Shown: piece after piece, positions 28,004 through 36,564 of the stretch
How the letters are laid out: each line of letters starts with the position of its first letter
Position numbering within the stretch: the stretch's first letter is position 1
From: Vibrio sp. DW001
Lineage (GTDB): Bacteria > Pseudomonadota > Gammaproteobacteria > Enterobacterales > Vibrionaceae
Assembly: GCF_029016285.1 (NCBI RefSeq)
Contig: NZ_CP091976.1
Location: 248,001 to 312,000, forward strand
Length of the DNA stretch: 64,000 nucleotides
Direction: 5' to 3'
The notes under the pieces: model-generated
Databases searched by the model: none
The model's input: the letters and a program-made list of their open reading frames with translations, nothing else
Told to the model about the DNA's origin: nothing
Position numbers and translations under genes: made by a program

Positions 28004-28492
28004 CTACCTCGAATTATGGTTGATTAATTGCTTCAGCATATTGTTAAACCCTTGCATATCTATCTGATCTTGATCGAAAAAGTTCATATCAATTTGTTTA
28101 ATCAAATCCAACGCTTGTTTTAGTTTATCAAGCCCTAAATCACTGAGCCCTAGCTTTTTGGCTCTGGTGTCTATTGGATCAACTTCCCTAATTACAATTT
28201 GCCGTTTCTCCAAAGATTTAAGCACACTGGAAACGACCGATTTGTCCATCTTGGTAAATTGTATGAGTTTTACTTGATTAACTACACCACCATTTTGATT
28301 TAACCAGTGGATACCAGATAAAATCACAAACTGAGGATAGGTTAGCTCAAGATCCTTTAACCCAGCGTTAATAGTGCGCTGACGCATGTTTGAAATTTGC
28401 CAAATAAGGTAGCCAGAATGATTTTCTGGCTGGTCATCATCAAAGATATCTTCTTTCATATAGGCCTGTATCAAATTCGAAGTGTTCGTCAT
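28004..28492 (-). CDS. MarR-family transcriptional regulator
   Basis: 162 residues. Winged-helix DNA-binding core with the family landmarks QFVILSGIHWLNQ, VNQVKLIQFTKMDKSVVSSVLKSLEKRQIVIREVDPIDTRA, where DxRA is the wing. Overlaps the end of sfsA by four bases (ATGA), so translated from the same mRNA, probably together with the rhodanese gene. Ligand unknown. Confidence 0.88.
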   Translation of the reverse strand: MTNTSNLIQAYMKEDIFDDDQPENHSGYLIWQISNMRQRTINAGLKDLELTYPQFVILSGIHWLNQNGGVVNQVKLIQFTKMDKSVVSSVLKSLEKRQIVIREVDPIDTRAKKLGLSDLGLDKLKQALDLIKQIDMNFFDQDQIDMQGFNNMLKQLINHNSR

Positions 28493-29211
28493 AGGTAAGA
28501 TGACAAATCAAGTTTAAAGTAGTCAATGAGCGAAACGCCAGTACGGTCAAGCTGTAAATTAATTTGCCAATGTTCAACCCCATTAGTAACACATTGTTTT
28601 ACAGCTTCTTTGATATAACGTCCATTTTTATCAATGGTTTTTGGGGGAACAAACGGCTTAGCATCATAGAGATGGCATAAAAGTATTACCGCCCTTTGTC
28701 CTTCACTGATTTGACTCGAAATATCAGAGCAATGTCGTACTAGGCGCTCAAAGGAGTGAAATTTATCTCGGACTAATTTTTGACCGAAAGGTATGTCCTT
28801 CAAAGGCGTTTTAACTTCAATATAACAGTTACCATTGATAAAAAAATCAATCTTCGATTGGTTCAAAAAAACTTCTCTTCTCACTTCATTAGCTGAAATC
28901 ATCGTATCTAATAAGTTGTTTATAAGAAAAAAATTAATATATGCATTTGCTTTTATCTGATTAATTCCAATCAAAACACCTTGCGCCGAGTCAGGGTAAA
29001 TAGCTTCAACAGTGTATTTTGTTTGTCTCTTGTCAGAATCGGATTTTGACAAGAGACAAGGAATATGTCGAAAGTCGATTCGACCTATTCTGCCAGTCGA
29101 TGGACAGTGGCATTTTTCTATTTGACCATCAACCTCCACCAACATAATAAAGCGATTAGGTCGGGATTTAATGACACCTTTAACTAACTCTTCAGTAAAC
29201 CGGAATTTCAT
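28489..29211 (-). CDS. sfsA: SfsA-family protein (nuclease-like)
   Basis: 240 residues from ATG at 29211, which has AAAGGTACGAG upstream; six more in-frame residues are not needed. Family marks: RPNRFIMLVEVDG, CHCPSTGRI, IDFFINGNCYIEVKTP (restriction-fold-like D...ExK). SfsA is named for sugar-fermentation stimulation and described as a DNA-binding protein or nuclease; the real role is unclear. More divergent than housekeeping SfsA, whose usual partner is dksA; here the partners are marR and a rhodanese gene. Confidence 0.78.
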   Translation of the reverse strand: MKFRFTEELVKGVIKSRPNRFIMLVEVDGQIEKCHCPSTGRIGRIDFRHIPCLLSKSDSDKRQTKYTVEAIYPDSAQGVLIGINQIKANAYINFFLINNLLDTMISANEVRREVFLNQSKIDFFINGNCYIEVKTPLKDIPFGQKLVRDKFHSFERLVRHCSDISSQISEGQRAVILLCHLYDAKPFVPPKTIDKNGRYIKEAVKQCVTNGVEHWQINLQLDRTGVSLIDYFKLDLSSYL

Positions 29212-29276
29212 CACTCGTACCTTTAACAATTAAAAGTAAGGAGGGCAGAAAGAATAACTACCCTCTATGATCTGTA

Positions 29277-29633
29277 CTACAGGTCTTCAATCTCTAGTCT
29301 CACTGATTTCCAGGCGGCTATCCCTCCAGAGAGTTCTCTCACATCATATCCATTATTCAGTAGTGTAATAGCCGCTTTTGCACCGAGGTTACAAAACGTA
29401 TCCCAACAATAAACAACGACCCTCTTGTCCTTAGAAATTTTGTCCAGATTATCAGCGAGATCTGACTGAGCTATTTCTATTGCCCCTTTAATCTTGTCTT
29501 TTTTGATATGGGCTGGCGCATTACGTACATCGACCAAGACAACAGTATCTTTGTCTCTATTCAGCTCATTCAAGTAATCCATAGGGCTTACAGTACATTT
29601 TATCTTAGATTCGAAAAATTCGATTGCATTCAT
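29277..29633 (-). CDS. Single-domain rhodanese-like protein
   Basis: 118 residues, one rhodanese domain: VVLVDVRNAPAH, then the active-site loop VVVYCWDTFCNLGAKAA with Cys76 in the catalytic place and Cys81 five residues later, and ELSGGIAAW. Transfers sulphur or simply senses it. Loop length (CWDTFC) fits sulphurtransferases more than Cdc25-type phosphatases. Upstream of and same strand as sfsA and marR (gap 65 bases). No signal peptide, so cytoplasmic. Confidence 0.85.
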   Translation of the reverse strand: MNAIEFFESKIKCTVSPMDYLNELNRDKDTVVLVDVRNAPAHIKKDKIKGAIEIAQSDLADNLDKISKDKRVVVYCWDTFCNLGAKAAITLLNNGYDVRELSGGIAAWKSVRLEIEDL

Positions 29634-29770
29634 GTGGTGCCTCCTCTACATTGTTTGTATAAAGATAGTCTGTACACAGACTAAAGGCAAGTAAAAATTG
29701 CATTGGAAAGACGTTTTGCTCGTACAGAATTTGCGCAAAAAGAAATACATCATTGATAATTAACATGACA

Positions 29771-29800
29771 AAAGCCAACCGTTCGAGAACGATTGGCTTT
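29771..29800 (-). terminator. Terminator of the DUF3316 gene
   Basis: 13-base arms (AAAGCCAACCGTT / AACGATTGGCTTT) with one G-T wobble and a four-base loop, flanked by A/T runs; just downstream of the DUF3316 stop on the minus strand. Confidence 0.85.
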
Positions 29801-29823
29801 AAAAATTCTAAAACTACGAGGTA

Positions 29824-30168
29824 TTAGTCGTTATTGTTATCGCGGGTGTCGAAGTGATAATCAACATTCACGATAGCGCGGTAAGAGATTTCACCGCGAG
29901 CTTCAGAGAACTCTTCAATCGTCACCGCTGTATCACCCAACTTAAGGTTAGAGACAGTATGTTCTCCGATAGGTGCCAATTTGAAGCGCAATTCAGAATG
30001 GCTTGCCGCTTCCAACGCATCAACGTAATCGAAACCCGCTTCATACGCGGCCGCTTTAGAAGCGAAACTGGCTGTTGATAGATTTGCTTCACTGTAAACC
30101 GTTTGAGTACCGGCAAAGGCGGTTGCGCTAACGAGTAGAGTGGCGGCTAGAACTGTTAATTTTTTCAT
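29824..30168 (-). CDS. DUF3316 periplasmic protein
   Basis: 114 residues with a clear signal peptide cut after AFA (MKKLTVLAATLLVSATAFA). Mature part is about 95 residues, ends in an Asp/Asn-rich tail (FDTRDNNND), and matches the small Vibrio DUF3316 family by look (TVYSEANLSTASFASKAAAYEAGF, EISYRAIVNVDYHF). Function unknown. Own terminator and promoter region, so monocistronic. Confidence 0.8.
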   Translation of the reverse strand: MKKLTVLAATLLVSATAFAGTQTVYSEANLSTASFASKAAAYEAGFDYVDALEAASHSELRFKLAPIGEHTVSNLKLGDTAVTIEEFSEARGEISYRAIVNVDYHFDTRDNNND

Positions 30169-30403
30169 CTTATTTACCTTTAAAGTGTCGGTTAAAATGA
30201 GTGACTATTTGTGGGGCAACGGCCCCTCTCACTCGATGACACTATTATTCACCATTTAAACGTGACGTACATCACACGAATTCGCCATTCATCATGGACG
30301 ATTTAGCATCAATAAAATGAAAGTTTTTAAGAAAATGGGAGTTGTAACGGAAAGTTAGCTGGAAAATACACCGATGAGTAGAGACAAATTGGCAAAGAAG
30401 AAC

Positions 30404-30434
30404 AAGCTCTTGCCACAAGAACCAACAAGAGCTT
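30404..30434 (-). terminator. Hairpin just downstream of trhO
   Basis: Perfect 9-bp stem AAGCTCTTG / CAAGAGCTT with a 13-base loop, 8 bases after the trhO stop. Weak T-run. Confidence 0.55.
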
Positions 30435-30441
30435 AACCGTG

Positions 30442-31431
30442 TTATTTCACTTTCTTTCTTGAACGTTGTTGCGCTTTCAGAGCCAGTTTTTCTTTTTTAC
30501 GTTGCTCTATTAAGTGAGCGGCTTCACCGCCAACGTGGGTTTCACCGCGTGCGTTAGCCAGTTGCACTTGCTTTTCGCGTTCGCGAAAGCGGGCTTTCTG
30601 TTCTTCACTATGTTTATCCACGCACTTAGGGCAACTGACACCTCTCTCGAAATACTCAGACTCTTGCTCTTCGCCTGTGATAGGTAAACGGCAAGCATGA
30701 CATACGTCATAACCACTTCTTTTTAACTGGTGGTTAACAGCAACGCGACCGTCAAATACATAGCAATCTCCTTCCCACATGCTTTCATCTTCTGGTACGT
30801 CTTCTAAGTACTTAAGAATGCCGCCTTCAAGATGGTACACTTCCTCAAAGCCTTGTTCTTTCAAGTAGGCGGTTGATTTCTCGCAACGAATACCACCCGT
30901 GCAAAACATCGCTACTTTCTTATGCTTCGCTGGGTCTAGATTATCCGCGACATATTGTGGGAAGTCGCGAAATGACTCGGTGTTAGGATTTACAGCATTT
31001 TTAAATGTACCAATATCCACTTCGTAGTCGTTACGGGTATCAACTAAGAGTACCTCCGGATCAGAAATTAGTTCATTCCAATCGTTAGGCTTAACATAGG
31101 TCCCAACAACGTTAAGCGGGTCAATTCCTTCTACTCCCATTGTCACAATTTCTTTTTTCAGTTTTACCTTGGTGCGGTTGAAAGGCTGTTCATCACTGAA
31201 CGATTCTTTATAAACAACATCGGCAAGACGAGTATCTTGTTTGAACCATTCAAGCAAAGCATCTATCGATTCACGCTTACCTGCAACGGTACCATTGATA
31301 CCTTCACTTGCGAGAAGCAAAGTACCGCGGATTTTTTTTACTTCAAGAAAATCGGTTAGAGATTGCCGAATTTCTTGGTAATCATTAAGTGTGACAAACT
31401 TATATAGTGCACATACAACATATTGAGACAT
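30442..31431 (-). CDS. trhO: tRNA uridine-34 hydroxylase TrhO (YceA)
   Basis: 329 residues, usual length. N-terminal acylphosphatase-like domain ([11 protein letters not shown]), central rhodanese domain with Cys177 in [15 protein letters not shown], and a C-terminal Cys-rich metal-binding segment ([13 protein letters not shown]). With O2 it hydroxylates U34 of tRNA, a step toward 5-methoxyuridine or cmo5U. Ends in a basic tail (RSRKKVK). AAGGAAAAACC before the ATG. Monocistronic. Confidence 0.95.
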   Translation of the reverse strand: MSQYVVCALYKFVTLNDYQEIRQSLTDFLEVKKIRGTLLLASEGINGTVAGKRESIDALLEWFKQDTRLADVVYKESFSDEQPFNRTKVKLKKEIVTMGVEGIDPLNVVGTYVKPNDWNELISDPEVLLVDTRNDYEVDIGTFKNAVNPNTESFRDFPQYVADNLDPAKHKKVAMFCTGGIRCEKSTAYLKEQGFEEVYHLEGGILKYLEDVPEDESMWEGDCYVFDGRVAVNHQLKRSGYDVCHACRLPITGEEQESEYFERGVSCPKCVDKHSEEQKARFREREKQVQLANARGETHVGGEAAHLIEQRKKEKLALKAQQRSRKKVK

Positions 31432-31629
31432 GGTTTTTCCTTCAGCCAGCTGGAACGTAAATCCAGAGCGTATCTTTACAAACTAATTAAAATCACGCGC
31501 AGTATAACTAAGCGTAGGTATGACAAAAACCAACCAAAGATAGGGTTATATAACATGATATAACACATCACTTATTGACGTGTCCAAGGCGACAGTATTT
31601 TCATAAGGTGACTGTCCCTTCACTGTTTT

Positions 31630-31704
31630 ATGGAAAGATAGAAAACGACCGCAACACAAAACACAAAGAAACCTTGCATCAAGCGAGGTGACCATATACG
31701 TCCT
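31630..31704. repeat. Detached copy of the IS1111 right end
   Basis: Matches 27799-27870 closely: shared TATGGAAAGATAGAAAACGA, CCTTGCATCAAGCGAGGTGA and ACCATATA-GTCC, including the GAGGTGACCAT end repeat at 31685-31695. No transposase lies beside it. Flanked by two copies of TCACTGTTTTAT (about 31620 and 31707). Confidence 0.85.
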
Positions 31705-31786
31705 TTCACTGTTTTATAAGTTGACTGTCCTTTCTGTGTATTATTTTCTTAGTTGTAGTAAAAGTTTGCTTAGCTGATGTCCGTAA

Positions 31787-32677
31787 CTAGTAGATCGGCT
31801 CAAGTACGTCTTTAAGGTGTGTTTGTAACCAACACAAAGCCGGCCCTTTTTTAATGCTATTTAATGTCACCATATCGACAGGAGGACACCACATTTTATG
31901 GTCGATGGTTATATTTAACTCCACTAGTACTCCCTCTGAGACCTCTTGTTCTACTTGGTGGTAGGGTAAATAAGCCCAACCCAACGTTCCATTTACCACC
32001 GTATGTTTCATCGCATTAAAACTGTTAACCCACCATATTTTTGAGGCGGCTGGAGGAAATTGTTCTAAAAAACACCCATTATCACCTCGAAGCATAAGTT
32101 GACGATGTGGAATCACATCGACCAATTGAACCTTACTCAACGATGCTAGTGGATGCCCCGGATGACAGACGGCTTTGAAATTAACATTTCCAATGAAACA
32201 GGCTTCAATTTCTTGACTAAATGACATCTCAGCGTACATCAATCCTAGGTCAGCCCTTTTGTCCTTGAGGTGCTTTTTAACATCAGTGCTAGCGATAGAG
32301 ATGAGTTCGATTTCAGTTGCCGGAAAACGTTCCGAGAATCGATCTAATATTTGAAACAATGACGGCATGAAAAAGGAATCATCTAGCGCTATTCGAATAA
32401 TATCCTCTTCACCGCTATTAATGGAGGTCACCAAATCACTCAAACTTTCGACTTGCAAGATAACCGCTTTGGCTTGCTTAAATAAATGACGCCCTTCTCT
32501 AGTCAAGGTTGGCTTTCTAGTCGATCGATCAAACAGTTGAATGTTTGAATCAATTTCAAGATTGTTGATACCTTGACTAACGGCTGATTGTACTTTTCCC
32601 AATTTCCTTGCGCTCGCCGAGAACGAACCAAGTTCCGCAGCTTCAACAAACATCCGTAATTGTTCAATACTATACAT
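31787..32677 (-). CDS. LysR-family transcriptional regulator
   Basis: 296 residues. N-terminal LysR helix-turn-helix (LRMFVEAAELGSFSASARKLGKVQSAVSQGINNLE) and a periplasmic-binding-like effector domain. Divergent from the PACE efflux gene with 85 bp between start codons, the usual LysR-target arrangement, so it most likely controls that pump, as AceR does for AceI. Effector unknown. Confidence 0.9.
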   Translation of the reverse strand: MYSIEQLRMFVEAAELGSFSASARKLGKVQSAVSQGINNLEIDSNIQLFDRSTRKPTLTREGRHLFKQAKAVILQVESLSDLVTSINSGEEDIIRIALDDSFFMPSLFQILDRFSERFPATEIELISIASTDVKKHLKDKRADLGLMYAEMSFSQEIEACFIGNVNFKAVCHPGHPLASLSKVQLVDVIPHRQLMLRGDNGCFLEQFPPAASKIWWVNSFNAMKHTVVNGTLGWAYLPYHQVEQEVSEGVLVELNITIDHKMWCPPVDMVTLNSIKKGPALCWLQTHLKDVLEPIY

Positions 32678-32762
32678 ATCATTATTTCTAATAGTTATTG
32701 ACTTTTAATCATCATAATAAAAGATAGTATAGAGCGAAAATAAGTCAACGGAACATAAAAAA

Positions 32763-33233
32763 ATGTCACTCAAAGAACGAATTTTGCATATGGTGTTGTT
32801 TGAGCTGATTGCGTTAATTTTAATGGTAACGCTAGCCACTCTGATTATCGGAAAAGATGCGTCAAAAATGGCTGGGCTGGCTGTAGTACTATCGCTCATT
32901 GCGATGGGATGGAACGATATCTTTAACTGGAGCTATGACCGATTATCCGGAGCTGATCGTAACGCTCGTACTTTCAAAGTTCGTGTTTTGCACTGTTTAG
33001 GGTTTGAATTAGGTATAATGCTCATCTCCTTCCCTGTTCTAATGTGGGCACTCAAGCTTGGTTTCTGGGCCGTATTTGTTATGGATATTGGTGTCGTCAT
33101 GTTTTTTCTGCTTTATTCGATTGGTTTCAACTGGTTATATGACACGATTCGCCAGCGTATGGTGGATTATGGTATGCCGAAGAAAAGAAAACAGCCTAAG
33201 CTTAGACATAAAATTACTTGTCGAAAGCTCTGA
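32763..33233 (+). CDS. PACE-family multidrug/biocide efflux protein (AceI-like)
   Basis: 156 residues with four membrane helices in two related pairs, each starting with the family pattern: ERILHMVLFELIALILM and FKVRVLHCLGFELGIML. The conserved WNDIFNWSYDR and FNWLYDTIRQR loops end the repeats. PACE proteins export chlorhexidine, polyamines and similar cations using the proton gradient. The divergent LysR gene supports inducible expression. Substrate inferred. Confidence 0.9.
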   Translation: MSLKERILHMVLFELIALILMVTLATLIIGKDASKMAGLAVVLSLIAMGWNDIFNWSYDRLSGADRNARTFKVRVLHCLGFELGIMLISFPVLMWALKLGFWAVFVMDIGVVMFFLLYSIGFNWLYDTIRQRMVDYGMPKKRKQPKLRHKITCRKL

Positions 33234-33398
33234 TGCCCTGCTTCGCAATGGGTAGTTCATACACCATGGCTCATCATCCGAAGCGTTCTTTGGCTTAACC
33301 TCATAGGTATCTTTGCATAGTAAGAGCGACAACATCACTAGTTACATTCATACATTTACTAGGTAAACTGCTTACATCAGAATAAGTTCAAAAGCACT

Positions 33399-34352
33399 AT
33401 GCAAACCCATTCCCATACATCGATAGATATACCATTTGATTGTCGGCATACGTGCTGGTTTTGTGGAGAACCATGCTCTACAAGTCTACATTTTCCAGAT
33501 AACGCTAACTCAAGCTTGAATTTGGAACACGCCTTATTAGCGATACCAATATGTAATGAATGCAACTCTATCAAATATCCTAGCGACTTAACGTCGATTT
33601 GGGCGTTGCGTTCCTACATCAAGCAAGCTCTTATATTTAAATACACCAAGCACCTAGCCATAGGAGAAAACTGGACGGAGCAAGAGATCATAGACAGCAA
33701 TTTTTCAGGTTCAATATTAGGTGGTTTTGGTAGAAGTGCATGGCGTATGTATGAAATTGCAAAACAGAGAGTGACATTTCAAGGTTGGGTCGTCAGTATT
33801 GACGATCTTCCATTAGATGCCATTGATGATACAAGTGGTTTTGAGTTTGAAGGTACGAACTATTTGTCATTAAACACATGTATCAATTTCTTTGCTACTG
33901 CAACGGCTATCGACAAGGAATTACTCACTCAACTTGTGGAAATTGTTACACCAAGTAGATTTGATTATGCTTTGAAAATAGCAAAATTGAATAAACGTAT
34001 TTCTAACGCTCAACGCGCCAAAATCATTCATGAAATTACCGTTCAAGAGACTGAGAAACGGGAAGTCGCTTTTAATAAACACTCAAGAAGTGCCGATAAC
34101 CAACCCATTATGGATGTGTCCGTTTCAGGCACTGTTGCTCCAATATTTGCAATCAAGTGGGCGATGGAGAAAGGCGCTCATACTCTATCTGATCTGTGCC
34201 ACTTAGAAGATAATTACTTTGATGAGTTCCAGCATTTAGGTGGAGCCGCTGCATTCGCATCGTATAACGGATTACAACTATATTTAGAAGCTCGAGAAGA
34301 ATTAGCGTGGATAGAAAGCAGTGACCCAAACAAAGATTGGTGGCCGCAATAA
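33399..34352 (+). CDS. Unknown protein with an HNH/treble-clef-like Cys cluster
   Basis: 317 residues, not recognised as a named family. N-terminus has CRHTCWFCGEPC (about 16-26), then LEHALLAIPICNECNSIKYPSDL (about 45-65): paired Cys with a His ahead of the second pair and CN..K after it, similar to the zinc-binding skeleton of HNH-type proteins, although the classical second His is not evident. The rest is mostly helical with KIAKLNKRISNAQRAKIIHEI. No signal peptide. Start ATG has no strong ribosome site. Possibly a nucleic-acid-binding protein; unproven. Confidence 0.6.
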   Translation: MQTHSHTSIDIPFDCRHTCWFCGEPCSTSLHFPDNANSSLNLEHALLAIPICNECNSIKYPSDLTSIWALRSYIKQALIFKYTKHLAIGENWTEQEIIDSNFSGSILGGFGRSAWRMYEIAKQRVTFQGWVVSIDDLPLDAIDDTSGFEFEGTNYLSLNTCINFFATATAIDKELLTQLVEIVTPSRFDYALKIAKLNKRISNAQRAKIIHEITVQETEKREVAFNKHSRSADNQPIMDVSVSGTVAPIFAIKWAMEKGAHTLSDLCHLEDNYFDEFQHLGGAAAFASYNGLQLYLEAREELAWIESSDPNKDWWPQ

Positions 34353-34511
34353 AGCCGTTATATAGGCTAATTGCTGATCGACATATCCATGTCTCGGGTA
34401 TGGAGTTAGATATCTATATCATTGCTACGTATCGCTGATAAATCTCAAGGAAATGTCGGTAGGAGTACCGTAAAATAGACACATTAAAGTCAGGGAAGAG
34501 ATAACCCTAAA

Positions 34512-35066
34512 ATGAAAAAAATACTATTGTTCATTCTGTTCATCACTTTTACGCAAAGTGCAAACGCGACTACCTACTACTGCAGTGACAGTAACTGGGA
34601 TAAGCTTAGTACCTTATTCAACAAAACCGTAAAGAGCTACAAGCAGCTCCTTCGGGAAATTGATGAATATGAAATAAAAACTAACCCATCAGCGTTTATC
34701 CACAATAGATATACTTTAAAAGAGTACAGCGCCATGTGGCACATGAATAATGACGTGGACAGAAAATCCGTCGAAAGATTTATTACCAACACACAAGCAC
34801 AAATAGATCGCGTTGAAGAAATCAATATTAAGCTGCAAGCATTAAAGAAAAATGGACGCAATTTAGAGTACAATTGGGAGAAGTTAGCTGGCTACTGTAA
34901 CGACGAAGATCAATATGATGACTACAAATCAGCCACCAAAAACTACGAATCTGCAACAAATAATCTAAACATCATCAAAGCGAAAATAAAAAATCTTAAA
35001 GAAACGAAAGTCAACTACGCTACCGAACTCGAATTTTTTATGAAAACCAAAGAGCTTTCGAAATAG
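34512..35066 (+). CDS. Uncharacterised exported coiled-coil protein
   Basis: 184 residues with a signal peptide (MKKILLFILFITFTQSANA). The mature part is Lys/Asn/Glu-rich and largely helical with heptad-like stretches (VERFITNTQAQIDRVEEINIKLQALKK, ESATNNLNIIKAKIKNLKE), and has two cysteines (YYCSD, GYCND) that could pair. No family recognised. Preceded by AGGGAAGAGATAA ribosome-like sequence. Monocistronic; probably periplasmic. Confidence 0.6.
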   Translation: MKKILLFILFITFTQSANATTYYCSDSNWDKLSTLFNKTVKSYKQLLREIDEYEIKTNPSAFIHNRYTLKEYSAMWHMNNDVDRKSVERFITNTQAQIDRVEEINIKLQALKKNGRNLEYNWEKLAGYCNDEDQYDDYKSATKNYESATNNLNIIKAKIKNLKETKVNYATELEFFMKTKELSK

Positions 35067-35233
35067 CGTATCGCCAAATACAGGTGCAATACGTACGGAC
35101 TCATGAGTCAACCAAACAGATCACCGACAACATCGCATTACTAAAGTGTGTTTCCCAAGAGGTAGTGAAGCAAGTAAATTGTAGTGATAATGAAATTAAG
35201 AAGTCAACGAAAGTAAAGACACACGCTTTAGTT

Positions 35234-35788
35234 CTATCTTTTCATCACGGCTTTTTTGTCTTTAATCCGATTTATTGTTGTTGCGAAGAATGCAAACAGT
35301 AACCCCACAAAAAAAACGGTCGTGGTCATACTTTTGCTGATCGTCATTGCACTTGAGTATGACACTAAGCGTTCTGGCACTTCTGGATAACTGGTTAGAA
35401 TTTTGAATACAAAATAGTTTTCAGAGTAATCAAACACTCCAACAAGCAATGGAAGTAAAGATAACCCCCTCCACACTATTAACTTCAATCGACCAAAATT
35501 TATTACCCATAACATCAGTAGGCTATAGGTAGCAGCAAATAATACAGGGTAAACTGAATCGAGCAGTAATTGTGTATAACGATAAAAATTTCGCCCTTCT
35601 TCTCCGAGTGTACCTAAAAGCAACTGAGCTTCCGCATAGCTGTAACCCAAAGGAGACATATAGAATATATCCACTCCTTCGGAGTAACCAACTAATGTAG
35701 GGATGGAATAAAATAACATTGTAAGGTAAACAATATTTGTAATAACAAACAAGACCAAAATTGTCCGACCTTTAAGAAATCCTTTCAT
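35234..35788 (-). CDS. Uncharacterised membrane protein
   Basis: 184 residues from ATG at 35788, supported by AAGGACAC upstream; the frame extends 22 residues further but without a ribosome site. About four hydrophobic helices: near the N-terminus (TILVLFVITNIVYLTMLFYS), LLLDSVYPVLFAATYSLLML, LIVWRGLSLLPLLVGVF and VFFVGLLFAFFATTI. Contains FDYSENYFVFKIL, a loop seen in small Vibrio membrane proteins by look, but no named family. Monocistronic. Confidence 0.55.
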   Translation of the reverse strand: MKGFLKGRTILVLFVITNIVYLTMLFYSIPTLVGYSEGVDIFYMSPLGYSYAEAQLLLGTLGEEGRNFYRYTQLLLDSVYPVLFAATYSLLMLWVINFGRLKLIVWRGLSLLPLLVGVFDYSENYFVFKILTSYPEVPERLVSYSSAMTISKSMTTTVFFVGLLFAFFATTINRIKDKKAVMKR

Positions 35789-35791
35789 GTG

Positions 35792-35823
35792 TGTCCTTGA
35801 GAAACATTTGTCCTTGAGAAACA
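35792..35823. repeat. 15-bp direct repeat in the leader of the membrane gene
   Basis: TGTCCTTGAGAAACA at 35792-35806 and again at 35809-35823. Includes the ribosome binding site of the membrane protein gene in its first copy. Confidence 0.9.
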
Positions 35824-35930
35824 GATTTAAATAGTAGTGCTTATTGAGGCACATCTGGATTTATAAGCCTCTCACTATCCGATAATGGCTAGAACGAATT
35901 CGACTTAAATTTTAAACAAGTCGTGACCAC

Positions 35931-36284
35931 TTACACCAACACTTGCCGTGTATTCCTGATGTAATGATGGATCTGACGCTCAACTTTCGAATCGATCATC
36001 TCTTCCGGTCGGCATTTGTTTGGACAAGGCATATTCGGTGTTGTGCCGAACACTCGGCAAATCAGAGGTCGTTCCTCGTACACCTTACAACCGTTAGGAC
36101 CTAAGTGTACGCAATTAAATTCATTCAATGCGGCTTCATGCTGCGCGTCCGTTTTTCTCGGTAATCGCGACATTTCTTCCGAAGAAGTTGTTACCGGTCC
36201 ACAACAATCATGACAGCCCGGTACACATTCGAACGTTGGAATACGTTCGCGCAGGTAGGCAATCATCTCTTGGTTATTGTTCAT
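35931..36284 (-). CDS. YkgJ-family cysteine cluster protein
   Basis: 117 residues. Cys pattern of the zinc/iron-chelating family: CVPGCHDCCGPV, CVHLGPNGCKVYEERPLICRVFG and CPNKC. RPxxCR is the conserved core. These small proteins bind metal; the role is unknown, and some act in flagellin or protein modification in other bacteria. Single gene. Confidence 0.85.
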   Translation of the reverse strand: MNNNQEMIAYLRERIPTFECVPGCHDCCGPVTTSSEEMSRLPRKTDAQHEAALNEFNCVHLGPNGCKVYEERPLICRVFGTTPNMPCPNKCRPEEMIDSKVERQIHHYIRNTRQVLV

Positions 36285-36564
36285 GGGTACCTAAGTTTGT
36301 GCAGTTCAAGATCGATACGGCTTTATACCTAATTCATTAGATGTTAGCAATGCCTTTAAAACCTACCGTGTGTCACAAAATCTATCCCATGTGCAAACGC
36401 CTATGCTTGGAAAAACATGGACTCACATTCAAATAATTTATGATTCAATCCCTGCTTTAGCAAAGCCATTGAATAGCAAGAACTCAGACGGGAGAAACGA
36501 ACACTCTTAACTGAAGACCTCCCGCTGATGTACTCGTCATTAACGACGTAATAAATTTAAACAC

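Noticed and set aside
35084..35302. 72-residue plus-strand frame
   Set aside because: Non-ATG start, overlaps the 3' end of the opposite membrane gene and shows no protein features.
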